In this document: piece by piece, positions 10,162-22,159 of the stretch | Numbering within the stretch: the stretch's first letter is position 1 | How the letters are laid out: each line of letters opens with the position of its first letter | The notes under the pieces: model-generated | The model's input: only the letters and a program-made list of their open reading frames with translations | Databases searched by the model: none | Told to the model about the DNA's origin: nothing | Translations under genes and position numbers: made by a program | NCBI GenBank assembly: GCA_025330725.1 | Contig: JAIWND010000007.1 | Coordinates: 806,001-870,000, forward strand | Direction: 5' to 3' | DNA length: 64,000 bases | Source: Chlamydoabsidia padenii | Lineage: Eukaryota > Mucoromycota > Mucoromycetes > Mucorales > Cunninghamellaceae

Positions 10162-13100
10162 CACACACACACTAGCATCGACAAACCAACAGCAATGTAC
10201 ATAAAAACAATATACCACAACAACCAAGAAATAGTCCTCAACAAATTGGTCTTAATGCTTCACCGAATTCAAGAACCACCAATGCTTATTCTCCTCACCT
10301 TCAACGTTACATTAGTTGGCGACTGAAGCGAAACAACACCTCCACATCACACAATGGCATTCACCAACAAGAACAACCTGAATTACGCTCAAACAGAAAC
10401 GTCATGAATCGCCTCTATCGGTCATTCTATCGTGACGATAGCGAGCTTGGTCAAGTCTATTCACCACCTAGTAAGTATACATAGTTCGTGTACAAGTGAA
10501 ACAACAGAAAACAAACGGAACTAGCACCAACTCATCTCTTACTGTTAAATATCATGTCATAGTATCATTGGACTTGAATGGTTTTGATGACATTCTCCCT
10601 TTTACCAATGAATATGAACGTAGTTTCATTACCATGCTGGACCAAGAACTTGACAAGATATCACGGTTTTATAACGGTATGTAATCTTCCTTCCCTTCCA
10701 CTCTTCAGTCTACTAATCTATTCATCTCTCCTCTTCATTGTCATTTTTTACATAGAAAAAGAACAAGAAGCCCAGGACAAATTTGACACGCTGAAAATGC
10801 AACTTGAATTAGTGAAACAGTATCGACAATTAAAAGCACAAAGGAAACGAGCTCAAGACGATACTTTGGAACAGCGATTGAATCCGGCTCATTGGTTCCA
10901 CACCCAGAAACCACTTAACGCAACTGCTCCTTCTTCGGCCACCATAAAATCGTCTACTGTTATCGATGAAGGCGATCATCGCATAAGCTACAGGGTAAGA
11001 ACAAGAAAGAAAGAAAAAGAGCAAAATGTATAATACTAATTGTGATCCATATTTCTTTCTTTTTTAGGTAGCGAGAAGCCGATTGAAAGCAGCTATTATT
11101 GAATACTATCGAAGTCTCGAACTACTGCGGTCATACAAGGTAAATATATCAAAATATAACATACTGCTTCAAAATGGACACATACCCTAACCTATCGTTT
11201 GTAATAGATTCTGAATGAAACGGGATTCCAAAAGATACTGAAAAAGTTTGACAAGGTAAGATGATGTCATGATGGCATTGTTGTACTACTTTTTAATTCT
11301 TTCTTCCTTTATTGATATGTAGACTGCCGGATGGAAAGCAAGTACAATCTATGACAAGAAACTGAAAATGTATCACTGGGTCAAGTCCGATGTACTGGAT
11401 AACATCATCAAGGATACAGAGGTATGTAACCAACTTGTTTTGACCTTTTACTCTTTACCTAATCAACTCTTTTGCATAGCAATTCTTTGTGAATGAATTC
11501 ACCAAGGGCCATAGACGAAGAGGGATGCAAAAGCTTCGAATACCAGAAAACCATGGGGTAAGTACAACATTGATGGAATTGGGTTATGACGGTATCTAGC
11601 AGATTAACATGTTTTATGACGGTATCTTGTGCGGGAATAGGACTACGCTATAGCAACTTGGCGGATTGGATTTTACCTTGGCGCCTGTATCGCCATCTTT
11701 GCTCGCGTGATTCAATTGGCAGTCGACCCCACCACTCAAGAAAGCCTTCCACTGCTCTCTTACAACATGAATATTTACAGTTGTGTTATACTACCAATCT
11801 TATTTACACTGGGATTCTCGATCAACATGGCGGTATGGCATCGATCTCATATTAACTATCGATTTATCTTTGAACTCAACCCCAGAAACTGCCTCAGTTA
11901 TCGTCAATTCGCAGAGGTAGGTGCATATATCACTTGGACCACACTAATGCTTTCTGTCTTTTCTAGCTTCCTTCAATTATGCTCTTGGTGACCTCCATTA
12001 TCATGTATATAGACGTCTCTCAGTGCTGGGCACCGACCATTCCATCTCACCTATGTCCCTTGATCTTGATACTCATCATACTGGCCATCCTATTCTGTCC
12101 ATTCCAAATACTTTATCTCTCTGCACGCAAATGGCTTGGTATTACTCTGGTAGGCTCTTGCATAAAATATAATACCATTATACTGACCCAATTATTCTCG
12201 CATAAATGTTATCATACCGATAGGGACGAATTGTACTTAGTGGGCTGCTACCTGTTGAATTTCGCGACTTTTTTATTGCTGATGAACTCAACAGTTTGGC
12301 CTTTTCCCTGTGGATGGAAATATACTTCTTTTGTGTCTATGGCTGGCATTGGAATGATTTGGGTAAGTGATCAAAACGAACCATGATACTACCAGGGATC
12401 ATTACTTTAACCTTATTAATTTGTGCATAATCTCTATGTAGACATCCACTGCAATGTACCAAAGATGTGGGTTTCTCCTTGTTTGGCCTGTCTACCTCCA
12501 TTGTGGCGTGGATTGCAATGCTTGCGCCGATACTACAACTCCAAGGAAGTACACCATCTTGTCAATGGATTGAAGTATGTCACTAGTATTATGGCGACTA
12601 TCTTTGTTGGTGCCCGGCGTATACATCGTAAGTCAAGTATGATGTATTCGAGATAAACTTGTATGTTTCAACTTACCCCTTTGTATTTTACATGTAGCGT
12701 CTCCTACTATCGAAGCATTCTGGATCATTGTCTCAATCATCAATTCAACCTATACATCTATTTGGGACATCAAGATGGATTGGGGGTTGTTGAATATGAA
12801 AAGTCAACACTTTTTATTACGGGATGACTTGGTGTTTTATAAATGGGCAAGTCAATGCAGATGATGATCATCTAACAATGTAAACCAATCTTTTCTTCCT
12901 ATTTTCCTATTAATAGACCTACTATGTGGCTGTACCAGTCAATATTGTACTCCGGTTTAGTTGGGCTATTAACAAGGCTGGCCTTGTATCTAGTTGGCCT
13001 ATCTTCACCTTCCTAACTGCTTTCCTCGAAGCAATCCGACGGATCATATGGAACTTTTATCGATTGGAAAACGAGGTAAGTGAATAGGAAAAAAAGAATA

Positions 13101-13699
13101 GGGAGGAGGAGGTGGTGGGGGGGGATAACCTAAAGACTAACATGAATTCTCGATAATGCTACGCATAGCATTTAAACAATTGTGGTCACTACCGTGCCAT
13201 TAAGGAAATCCCATTACCATTTATCCTCACACTAGACGAAAAGCACGGCTTGCCTATAAGCGATCATGAACAAGAAGAAGAAATGCAAGAATACCCAGCA
13301 ATCTTGGATCACATCGACTTGGCTGATCCCATATTATCATCAACAGCAAACAACATCATCAACGATAAACTCGGTATTCAAGACAATAGTACCAGTAGGA
13401 ATAATAGCCGGAACAGCAGACAGAGTACCGCAATACCTATCAGCTCTGTCGATCAAGGTAGTGCTACATTGGTCAAGCCCGGTGGTTTGGTGTCAACTGG
13501 GTCCTTCTACGGCTGTCGTGATTTTGAAACCCGACAAGATAAAGATGACAGCAAACTGGGTCTTGTTCGACAATCATCCATGGTGGGACAAGTCCTGGGT
13601 CGGATTCGCACTTTGGCGGCAGCACCTACAGACAGTGATTCTGGCAACGATAATGATGATGATGAAGAAGATGATGATTATTATAGCTATAGTGAATAA
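9917..13699 (+). CDS. SYG1: SPX-EXS protein, SYG1/XPR1 phosphate exporter-sensor homologue
   Basis: Predicted 15 exons: 9917-10018, 10176-10470, 10563-10676, 10756-10994, 11068-11139, 11208-11255, 11323-11421, 11480-11557, 11641-11916, 11967-12149, 12224-12362, 12442-12627, 12698-12846, 12917-13075 and 13169-13699, giving 889 residues. The SPX domain starts at residue 1 (MKFAKHLETESVAEWRRAYI, KGLKKKL) and is interrupted by an Asn/Gln-rich insertion, as usual. It resumes at MLDQELDKISRFY and KKFDKTAGW. Transmembrane helices follow, then an EXS domain (RDFFIADELNSLAFSLW, ADP-like [20 protein letters not shown]). SPX domains bind inositol pyrophosphates, and XPR1 exports phosphate. The tail is Asp-rich. 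Intron 13 is GC-AG (donor GCAAGT at 12847). Confidence 0.93.
10027..10157 (+). repeat. Tandem 14-mer and T50 run in SYG1 intron 1
   Basis: GCGGGGATTCAAAA occurs twice head to tail (10027-10040 and 10041-10054). Its complement TTTTGAATCCCCGC resembles the promoter element TTCAAATnCCG. A 50-nt T run (10108-10157) and a short CA repeat precede the TAG acceptor. Confidence 0.8.
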
Positions 13700-14285
13700 T
13701 ATTCTTTGTAGTTATATATATATATACATCTTTGTTTATAATAAATCATAATAATATATTGTTTATTAGTGGGTCTAATGTGTTTTTGGAGAAATGATCT
13801 AGAAGTGGATGGAAAAAGGGGAAGATGAAGTCCTTTGATAATTCATATATGGGTGGTACAGGAACAATAAAAAACCTTTTTTCTCTTTTTTCATGTAGCT
13901 CCATTTGACATCAAGTACTACTCGAGAAATCAACCGAGCACGTGGGTGATGGTCAGAACAGGATCGAATTCGAAAGAGGGCTAAATGACGACTTTATTAT
14001 TATAAGAAAGGGGAAGTATAAGAGAAGAGGAGACTAGCAAACTATGTGATAAACTGATTGACTATGGAGTGTTGGGTCTATTTATTAAGTGCCCAGCTCA
14101 AAATATTGCCCAGCTTTTGTTTTTTTGTCTCTGTGTCGCTAAATGAAAAAAAAAAAAAAAAAAAAAAAGCTATTTTTACATTTTGACAAAAATAATTTAC
14201 CAGCCAACCTTTTTTTCCCTTCCCACTTGTTTTTCTTTTCCTTTTCTCCCATTTGTATCCTTCCCTCACTCTCTTCTCTTTTGTA
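13700..14285. other. SYG1 3' flank and promoter of the type I membrane protein gene
   Basis: No gene seen. TA repeats and AATAAA-like sequences lie at about 13715-13760. An A run at 14144-14168 is followed by a long pyrimidine-rich leader (14210-14284), typical of promoters in this window. Confidence 0.5.
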
Positions 14286-15976
14286 ATGCGGTGGGTGTTT
14301 CTTCTTCTTTTATATTACTTGCCACTAGTATTATCACATTCCACTTTAGACAAACGACAAGGTAATTTAAAAAAAAAAAAAACAACAACCTGGATATAAG
14401 ATTGTTACTGGATGATGGTTTTGTTTTGTCTTGTTTAAAAGGGCAAACCAAAGTAATAATGGGTTAACATGTATTAACGCGCTTCTCTTTCTCTATTTTT
14501 ATAGCTGTGGCCTCTCAATCTTGTGCTAGTCGTGACCAAACAGTAGGTGTATGCTCTCCCTCACCTACTGATATCTGGTATAATAACACTTATCATGAAC
14601 TGACTTGGAAATACAAGTAAAGTATATTTAAATACATACAAATAAAGAAAGATACTAACTTGATTACTCTTTTTTGTTTGTTAATAGTAACCCTGTCTAC
14701 AATGGATTTGTAAGTAAATAAAAGACAGATACATAAATGGTTGATCTTTACCTCATGCAGGATTAAACATTCATCATTACATGTTTATTTGTACATATAT
14801 AGGAAACATTGACCTTCCATTTATTACAACAAAACGGCACCGACAGTTACCAAGAAATCAAATCATTCGACGTTGTTCATGCGGTAGGCGTACAAGTGGT
14901 TTTGATAGATAATAGTTGGTATCCATCTCTTCTTCCTGACAATTCTCCTAATGTGACCCGGATCGTCTATGCATATTTGATTGGTTCTGGAGTGGATTTA
15001 CAACAAGAATTGGCTAATACTTTATCTCTTTATCCTCGGCCTTCTCAATTTACTCTTATCCGTAAGTGTACTTATGTATATACATAAAAAAAGGAGGATA
15101 ACATAAAAAGGGGAAAATCGAAAAAAAAGAAGGACTCACTCACCCCTCTCCCTCCTTTCTACCATAGAAAACTCACGTAACACTACCACAACTACATCAA
15201 CTAGTACAGCACCATTATCAACATCATCATCAACAACAGCTTCAGCACAATCAACCACACAAAGCGACCAAGGCACATCACTTCCTGTATGGGCTATCGT
15301 CATCATCGTCATTGCTGCTATAGCGATCATCATTGCTGCCATTGCTCTTACTTGGCTGATACGTAACATTCGACGAAATCGACAACGAGATCATCAACCT
15401 TTGAACAAGAACGATAATGACGAAGCATTAGAAAACATCGCACCTCACTCGACCATTGCAACTCCGAAAAGTATGACAGCCGTTGGTGGCATCAACACTG
15501 ATAATAATAATAATAACAACAACAACAGCAATGTTAATAAGAACAATAACAACAATACCATCAATAAAAATCTTGGACCCAACTTTAATCATATCGAAAC
15601 GAACGATCTCTCGTCATCCATTCATTCTTCTACACCCATGATGCACGGTTCTATGCGGGGTTCACCCACTGTACCTTCACCATCATCCATTGATAGACCA
15701 CCTAGCATCACCGCCGGTCATCATTTACAACATGATTCCCATCAACAACCTGCTAGCTCCATCCTTAGCTCAACTGACGCCTTGATGATCGCCGACACCT
15801 TCCGTCAATTCATGCGTAAACCCGATTGGTCAGATCCACCACCAGCGAATGATGATCTTGCTGATGAACACCATGATGAAACCGATGAACAGAAACGAAT
15901 GCGGGTGGGTAATGAACTCTTACAGAAGCAATTGGCTGAAGAAGGAACGACAATGAAGGATATCGAACGAAGGTGA
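14286..15976 (+). CDS. Type I membrane protein, secreted ectodomain, Ser/Thr stalk, cytosolic tail
   Basis: Predicted exons 14286-14361, 14505-14616, 14688-14709, 14803-15061 and 15168-15976, giving 425 residues. Exon 1 is almost exactly a signal peptide (MRWVFLLLLYYLPLVLS) ending in KR at residues 23-24, a possible Kex2-type site. The ectodomain (about 26-156) has two Cys and an aromatic beta-rich look (WYNNTYHELTWKY). It resembles the Kre9/Knh1 or Ser-Thr-rich GPI-family fold, but I cannot confirm that. A Thr/Ser stalk (about 160-190) precedes one transmembrane helix (about 197-222) and a basic stop-transfer segment. The cytosolic tail has an Asn run and ends in an acidic/basic helix. The architecture suits a cell-wall sensor (Wsc/Mid2-like); this is inference. 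Confidence 0.7.
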
Positions 15977-16166
15977 TCCCAATTTGGTTAGTAATAGGTC
16001 TCACACACACACACACTCTCTCTCTCTCATACTTTTTTTTATATGTATATCTTTGATATTTATTGATTCCTTTTTACTTACTACTACCATCATCCATTTT
16101 TTTTTTTTTTTTGACAATACCCTCTCTCTCCCCCTCATAAAACCATGTATAATAAAGAAGACTGAT

Positions 16167-16196
16167 TTTCAAATGCCGACTTTTTCAAATGCCGAC
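16167..16196 (+). promoter_or_regulatory. Tandem TTTCAAATGCCGAC repeat before the PUS4 gene
   Basis: TTTCAAATGCCGAC occurs at 16167-16180 and again at 16183-16196, 70-100 bp before the ATG at 16266. It matches the recurrent upstream element TTCAAATnCCG with n = G. Confidence 0.6.
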
Positions 16197-16265
16197 TTTT
16201 TTTTTTTTTTTTTTTTCCATAGGACCAGACTTGAACAAAATAGAATTTGCTCTTCTCTTCTTCTC

Positions 16266-17191
16266 ATGAACCACCAATTGAAAAACGCCTTGAATGGTGT
16301 TTTCTCTGTCTATAAACCAAAACAAGTGACATCAAGGCAGGTGGCAACTGAAATACAACTCTACTTGACAAAACATGTGTGGCAGACTGATCAACCCTGG
16401 AAAATCAAACTAAAAGACAAGGTCAAGGTGGGCATTGGCGGGATTCTTGATCCTATGGCCGAAGGTGTCTTGGGTAAGAAAGAAACAACACCATGTGTAT
16501 ACCATTCCAAAACTAAAAACATCTTTATTCCCACTTTTTATATAGTATTAGGACTTGGAACGGGCTGTAAACAATTGGAAGGATACCTGAAAGGCACCAA
16601 GGAATATATAACAACAGGACAACTCGGAAAGGCGACAGATACCTATGATGCTCAAGGCAAAGTGATTCGAACAGCGACAACGGACCATATCAATCAAGCT
16701 CTATTGGAATCTGCCCTGAATCGATTCCGGGGTAACATTCTTCAAACACCACCAATGTAAGTTGAACCCACCCACCCCCAATAACGTTTTTTCTTTATTT
16801 AATGACTTTTTAACTCTATTGTAGGTACAGTGGAATCAAGATTCAAGGTAAACGGCTCTATAACTATGCACGACAAGGCATCGATCTACCTAGTGCCATT
16901 GAACCTAGACCGGTGACTCTTTATCAAGCTCATGTCGACACATTTGATCCTATCACCAAAGAATTCATTCTCACACTGGAAACATCAGGAGGATTCTATG
17001 TACGTAGTCTGGTGTATGATATGGGTGAAGCAGTCAATAGTTGTGCTCATATGACAAAACTGACTCGGACCAGGCAGGGCCGGTGGACGCTTGATGCGTC
17101 ATTGCATCTGTTGGATGGTGAATCAGCTAGAATAGACTTGAAAAATGATACAAAACTAGAAATGATCTTGGATTCCCTTTTACAGACTTGA
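16266..17191 (+). CDS. PUS4: tRNA pseudouridine-55 synthase (TruB/Pus4 family)
   Basis: Predicted exons 16266-16473, 16546-16756 and 16825-17191, giving 261 residues. The TruB core is complete: NGVFSVYKPKQVTS at the N-terminus, then GGILDPMAEGVL holding the catalytic Asp. LGLGTGCKQLEGYLKGTKEY, TPPMYSGIKIQGKRLYNYAR and the conserved SGGFYVRSLVYDMGEAV follow. It isomerises U55 in the T-arm of tRNA, in nucleus and mitochondria in yeast. It is shorter than yeast Pus4 (about 400) because the yeast insertions are absent. The ATG chosen is the first in frame after the T-rich leader. The frame is open upstream, but that sequence is low-complexity. Confidence 0.9.
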
Positions 17192-17507
17192 TGTAGATGA
17201 TTATGATAATTAATTAATAAAAAAATAAAAATAAAAACGGGTGATGGGGGTGGTCTCTTTTGCTTGCTTGCTTGCTTGCTTTATTATTTTTCCAACTCCG
17301 CTAGTGGTCTCTCCTTTTTTTTATTTTATTTTTTGGTCTTTTGTTTTTGTCTTACCCTTTTTTCCTCCTAATCTTCATCTCTTTGATTATTATTCCCTCC
17401 CCATCTTTATAATTAGGGTGGAAAACAAACACTACCTTTCATTTGTTTGTTTATTATCACTACTCTATTATACACAACTACAACATATATTTAGGTGCCA
17501 AAGGACA
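17192..17507. other. Intergenic, PUS4 to GRR1-like gene
   Basis: No gene seen. A TTGC tetranucleotide microsatellite lies at about 17261-17281, and the rest is a T-rich leader. TTTAG just before the ATG (about 17490) could be the acceptor of a 5' UTR intron, but this is unproven. Confidence 0.45.
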
Positions 17508-19431
17508 ATGACGACTCCATCTTCTATACCCCAACACAAAGCATCCATACCACCCTCAACAAGAACAACAACACTTCAAATTCCTTCCGAACTGATTCAA
17601 AATATCTTTGGGTTTGTTGGACGACCGATCGATCTTCTTCAATGTGCTTTGACTTGTAAATCCTGGAGTTACCATGCCTTGGACTTGTTATGGTACAAGC
17701 CTTACTTTGCCCACCCATCAAGCTGGGATGCTTTCTGCCAGGTGCTTGGTGCTTCTCCTTCCTCTTGGGCCTTTCCATATACTTCCTTCATTCGACGTAT
17801 AAATCTCTCCTCCTTATCCACTCAAGTCACTGATTCTCAACTAGTGCAGTTTAAATTATGCGACAGGTTGGAAAGGGTCACTCTGCTCGGCTGCTCTTCA
17901 CTCACAGACCAAGGTTTGGTGGGTTTACTTAGTCTTAAAGTAGGCAAACACCTAACATCGATGGATCTTAGTGATATCACCAACGTCACTGACACAACTA
18001 TACTCAAGATCGCCGATACTTGTCCGCAACTACAAGGATTAAATCTCAGTATGTGTAAAGACGACCGTGAACGATGTACTGGGGTGACTGATGAAGGAAT
18101 CATTAATTTGGCTATTAAATGTCGTCATTTGCGAAGGGTAAGAAGAAGAAAAAGAAATCAAGGTAGCAATGGTACTAACCTTGTGTTTTATTACTTGATA
18201 GATCAAATTAAACAACTGTGAAAGTCTGACTGATGCCTCAGCATTGGCCTTGGCTCGACATTGCCCTCGACTATTGGAAATCGACTGCCCAGTGACGGAC
18301 GAAGCCTTGACATTGATATTCACTCATCTCAACGAACTTCGTGATTTCCGACTACAACAATATGGTTTGATCACCGATACAGCATTTGCACCTTTATCCG
18401 GTTTGGCTTTCAAGAAAAACAACATGACCACCACGCTATATCACACATTGGAAAGTCCCGGCAACTTTGATCAACTACGTCTTTTGGATTTAACTAGCGC
18501 CAGTTGCATCACGGACGAGGCTATTCGACTTATTATTCATGCGGCACCAAAGATTCGTAACCTCGTACTCAACAAGTGCAAGGAAATCACCGATCAAGGG
18601 GTGTCTTATATCTGTCAACTGGGTCGAAACTTGCACTATCTACATTTGGGCTATTGTGAAAATTTGACGGATCGATCAATCACTCAACTAACACGAACGT
18701 GTACACGGATTCGGTATCTCGATTTGGCCCGATGCTCTCTACTCACCAATGCATCGGTGTTGGCTTTAGCCACCTTACCTCGTCTCAAACGTATCGGTCT
18801 GGTGAAATGTTTTAATATAACAGACGAGGCCATTGATTCACTCACCAAACAACCTAGGATGGCGGCTTCTTTGGAACGAGTCCATCTCAGCTATTGTGTC
18901 AAATTGTCCGAACAATCCATCCGTCGACTCCTTAACTTTTGTCCACGACTTAACCATCTCAGTCTGACTCATGTACCGGCCTTTCTTCGACCTGATTTCC
19001 AACGCTTCCGCCGTATCCCGCCAAAGAACTTTACCATGGATCAACAAAACGTGTTTTGCGTGTTTAGTGGTAAAGGTGTCAAGGATCTCAAGGTGTATTT
19101 GAATGAAATCATGGCAACTGATCTTATATCTCAAGCAAATAACAACAACAATCCATTGACACTTGGCGATCATGAATTGGACCCTGCTCTTGTTGATTTG
19201 AATCCACAGACTAGGTTCCTGGATTACCAAATCAGGTACCAACACAGGCTACAACTGGAAAATCAGGGACAACACAATGATCGGGGGAATAGGATGATGA
19301 ACGAACAAGATGGACCTAGAACAATGATGGCTGCTCCGATACCTCCTATACGACTTGAACCTGGTGTTCCAGCAAACGATCAAATTGCCAATGAACTGTT
19401 TTTTGCGGAATACGAACAATTGATGGAATGA
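17508..19431 (+). CDS. GRR1: F-box and leucine-rich-repeat protein, GRR1-like SCF adaptor
   Basis: Two predicted exons, 17508-18137 and 18202-19431 (64-nt intron), giving 619 residues. The F-box is at about 24-65 (LQIPSELIQNIFGFVGRPID, LLQCALTCKSW). About a dozen Cys-containing LRRs follow (VTLLGCSSLTDQGL, LNKCKEITDQGV, LHLGYCENLTDRSI, VHLSYCVKLSEQSI). The tail motif NVFCVFSGKGVKDLKVYLNE is the part that marks fungal GRR1 homologues. Known role: substrate receptor of SCF ubiquitin ligase, linking glucose sensing and G1 cyclin turnover. Substrates here are unknown. The long 5' flank of the ORF is low-complexity, so the ATG at 17508 is preferred. Confidence 0.9.
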
Positions 19432-19895
19432 TGGTTGGCCCCCTACTCTTTTGACTACTTGACATCTATTCCATAGTTCACCTATATTACCCTTACTTTT
19501 TATGATTCTCTCTACTTTTTCTTTTTTCTTTTACTTTGGCGATATACTCTTACTCCATTCCATATAAATATATATTCCTTTACTTTATCATTTGTATTTA
19601 CATTGATTCCTTCTATTGACTTTTTTTTTTTTTTTTGAAAAAAAATAAATAAAGATAAATCTTGGCCTTTACTTTATTGTCTTTCTTGTTTGTTGGAATG
19701 ATTTGTATTATCTTATATCAAAAGTGTCAAGATGGTACGTGCATTCAATGCACTTGCATTGGGGCAACTATTGTCCTCTTTGGGAGAACCAATCAAATTG
19801 ATTTGGGTATCATTTCAAATCCCGATTGTCTTTTTATATTTTTCTTTTTCTCAATCTTTCTTTTCCTTCTTTTCACATCATCCATCCCATATACT
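19432..19895. promoter_or_regulatory. GRR1 3' flank and SRP receptor beta promoter
   Basis: No gene seen. 19817-19824 is AAATCCCG within TTCAAATCCCG, 72 bp before the SRPRB ATG. T-rich stretches flank it. Confidence 0.5.
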
Positions 19896-20854
19896 ATGCT
19901 TACACTTGATCAGCCGATCGTACTCGCTGGCTTACTACTGTCTATTGTCGCCGTTTTTATATTTGGTAAAACAATAAAGTAAAAATGATATACAAGACGT
20001 TATACTGACTCTATATGAATGTGTTACTTTTATGTTAGTGGTCCTTTCCGTCTTTGGAAAACAACAAAAGAAGAACACCGTTTTATTACTGGGTATTAAT
20101 GATGCTGGTAAAACATCGCTCTTCACACTGGTAATTGATAAAAATAGTAAAAGGTGGGGTAAATCTTAACTGATGCTTATGTTTTGGAATTAGATACGAT
20201 ATGGCAAAGTCGCCTCCACAGTGACATCGATGAAGGAAAACGAAGGAACCTGCACTTTTGAAAACAAGGTAAGAGCTAGATTAGATCAAGGTGAATACTA
20301 ACATTACTCTTCTTTTGTGGTGGTTGTATTGGAGAATAGACCGTTGAATTGGTGGATATACCTGGCCATGAACGGGTGCGATACCGATATACCGACTTTT
20401 TACCAGTCTCTCGATGTATTGTCTTTGTCGTCGACAGCACCCTCATCAATCGTCAAGTACGCCCGGTGGCTGAATACCTTTATCACCTGTTGGCTCATCC
20501 CTCTATTCAAGCCCAGAAGACACCTATCCTCATCGTTTGCAATAAATCGGATATGATCACTGCTTTACCACCATCAAAGATTCAACCCTTGCTTGAATCT
20601 GAAATGTAAGTTGATTTAATGATGAGGAGGTTGCTTATAATTAACACATTTCTATATGTAGAAATCGTCTTCGGGCCACTCGTACGGCTGCTGTGGAAAA
20701 ACAAGCTTCGGATGCGGATGAACAAGAAGCCTTCTTGGGTTATGAAGGTGAAGACTTCAAGTTTGATCACTTGGATAACAAGGTGGATTTTGAACAATGT
20801 AGTGTCCTGCGAAATGATATCGATCGTGTTACTGGTTGGGTCTTTAGTGTATAG
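19896..20854 (+). CDS. SRPRB: Signal recognition particle receptor beta subunit
   Basis: Predicted exons 19896-19965, 20039-20130, 20194-20268, 20340-20605 and 20662-20854, giving 231 residues. Exon 1 supplies the N-terminal membrane anchor (VLAGLLLSIVAVFIF). The small GTPase domain follows: G1 LLGINDAGKTSL, G3 DIPGHERVR, then FVVDST, and G4 CNKSD. It ends in FEQCSV ... GWVFSV, close to the C-terminus of SRP receptor beta proteins (yeast Srp102). It anchors the SRP receptor alpha GTPase at the ER and regulates cotranslational targeting. Several short in-frame ATGs upstream are not supported by family length. Confidence 0.93.
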
Positions 20855-22159
20855 TTATATTATCTCTTCCCCCCCCTCCTACTTTTTTTTTGGTTGTCTT
20901 TGACCATATTTGTTTATATATCATTAATAAAAAGTCTTCTCTTCATAATATATTTGGTTAAAACTTGTTTGATTATTGTTACTGGTAGAATATCCTCACA
21001 TAAAGTCTCTTTGTTTCTCCCCCAGTTTTGCCCCTGGCTGAAATGATCATGATCACCACGGCGACGTTTGAATACGACGCTTTTAAAGTTCCTTCCTCCC
21101 CCCCTTTTTTTTTTACTGATTCATTCTGTCAAAACAAGTCTAATTTATTTACATACAATTGGGAATAGACATATTGTACAAGTAGGTTGACATTATACAT
21201 ACATAAAGGAGTCATAGGTGGGATAGTGGGCAAGATTGAATCATATGATACAAGGCATGTGATGTCCGGGAATATAAACAAGGAGTGGAATGGGATTTAC
21301 ATGATGATTTAAAAGATAAAAAAGTAATATGCATTTCGTTTGGTGACTTGATTTGATTTATCGACTCTACATTGTCTTGTTCGGGTACGAGATCGTCGTT
21401 TCAATGAGCAAAGGAACTGCTGTTGTTGTTGATGTAATAGTGAGACTGAAAGGTCAAAGTGTTCTGTGAATCTTGATCGAGTCATGTTTAGCAAGTATTG
21501 TGAATAAAGACAAAAGGTAAAAAAGAAGCTACTTGCCACTTTATATAATAAACCATAGTTCTTGGCTTTTTTTTTTTTTTTTTTCTTTCACTTCCATTTG
21601 CATAAATATACATTAAAGCGCCGCCAGTGTTGCCTCATTCCAAAAATAACGATCCAATCGGAACAGGTCAAGTAAAAAGAAAAGCAAAAGGCTGAAAATA
21701 ATCGGTACCTTTTTTTGCCGCTGGTGATGTTTGATTGTCATCATAACAATCAATAAATGTGCACATTGTATTATACATACAGCACGGTACATGTTATTGT
21801 TGTGCTTTATGTCATCTTATCTGACACGCGTTACAGTGTATGTAGAAAGGCAGCATGATTCCCCAAAACAAAGGATCGTTCAATCGTCAACTCTTACATG
21901 CAACGACTTGACGGGATTTGAAAATTGAAGAAAGTCTATAATGCGGGCCTGCCAGAATTAATTTTCTCTCCTTCTTTCTCCTTTCTTTCTTTCTTTCTTC
22001 CTTTTCTTCCTTCCTTCTAATCCACTCTCATCTTCTCTTATGTATAACGTGTCCTTTGTACTTTTTTATTTAACGTAAACAATAGTATCCCCTTTTTTTT
22101 TTATATATTCTTCATCTGTATACCCTACATTTACACTTTTTATATACTAATTCCTTACA
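20855..22159. other. Long intergenic region
   Basis: Apart from the weak small ORF listed separately, I see no gene in these 1.3 kb. It contains the SRPRB 3' end (AATAAA-like sequence at about 20925) and a GC-richer patch at 21050-21085. A TATA-like TATATAA lies at about 21540. A long C/T-rich tract (21960-22040) forms the leader of the next gene. Confidence 0.5.
21309..21485 (-). CDS. Possible 58-residue basic protein (weak)
   Basis: ATG at 21485 opens a short frame with a Gln run, an Arg-rich segment (KRRSRTRTRQ) and a hydrophobic end (YYFFIF). It sits about 55 bp downstream of a TATATAA sequence and a T-rich tract on the same strand. There is no family resemblance, and the ORF is short enough to arise by chance. 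I include it because it is the only candidate in this gap. Confidence 0.25.
   Translation of the reverse strand: MTRSRFTEHFDLSVSLLHQQQQQFLCSLKRRSRTRTRQCRVDKSNQVTKRNAYYFFIF

Noticed and set aside
19662..19895. Longer N-terminus or separate small gene before SRPRB
   Set aside because: Hydrophobic low-complexity frames from T-rich leader; family length fits the ATG at 19896.
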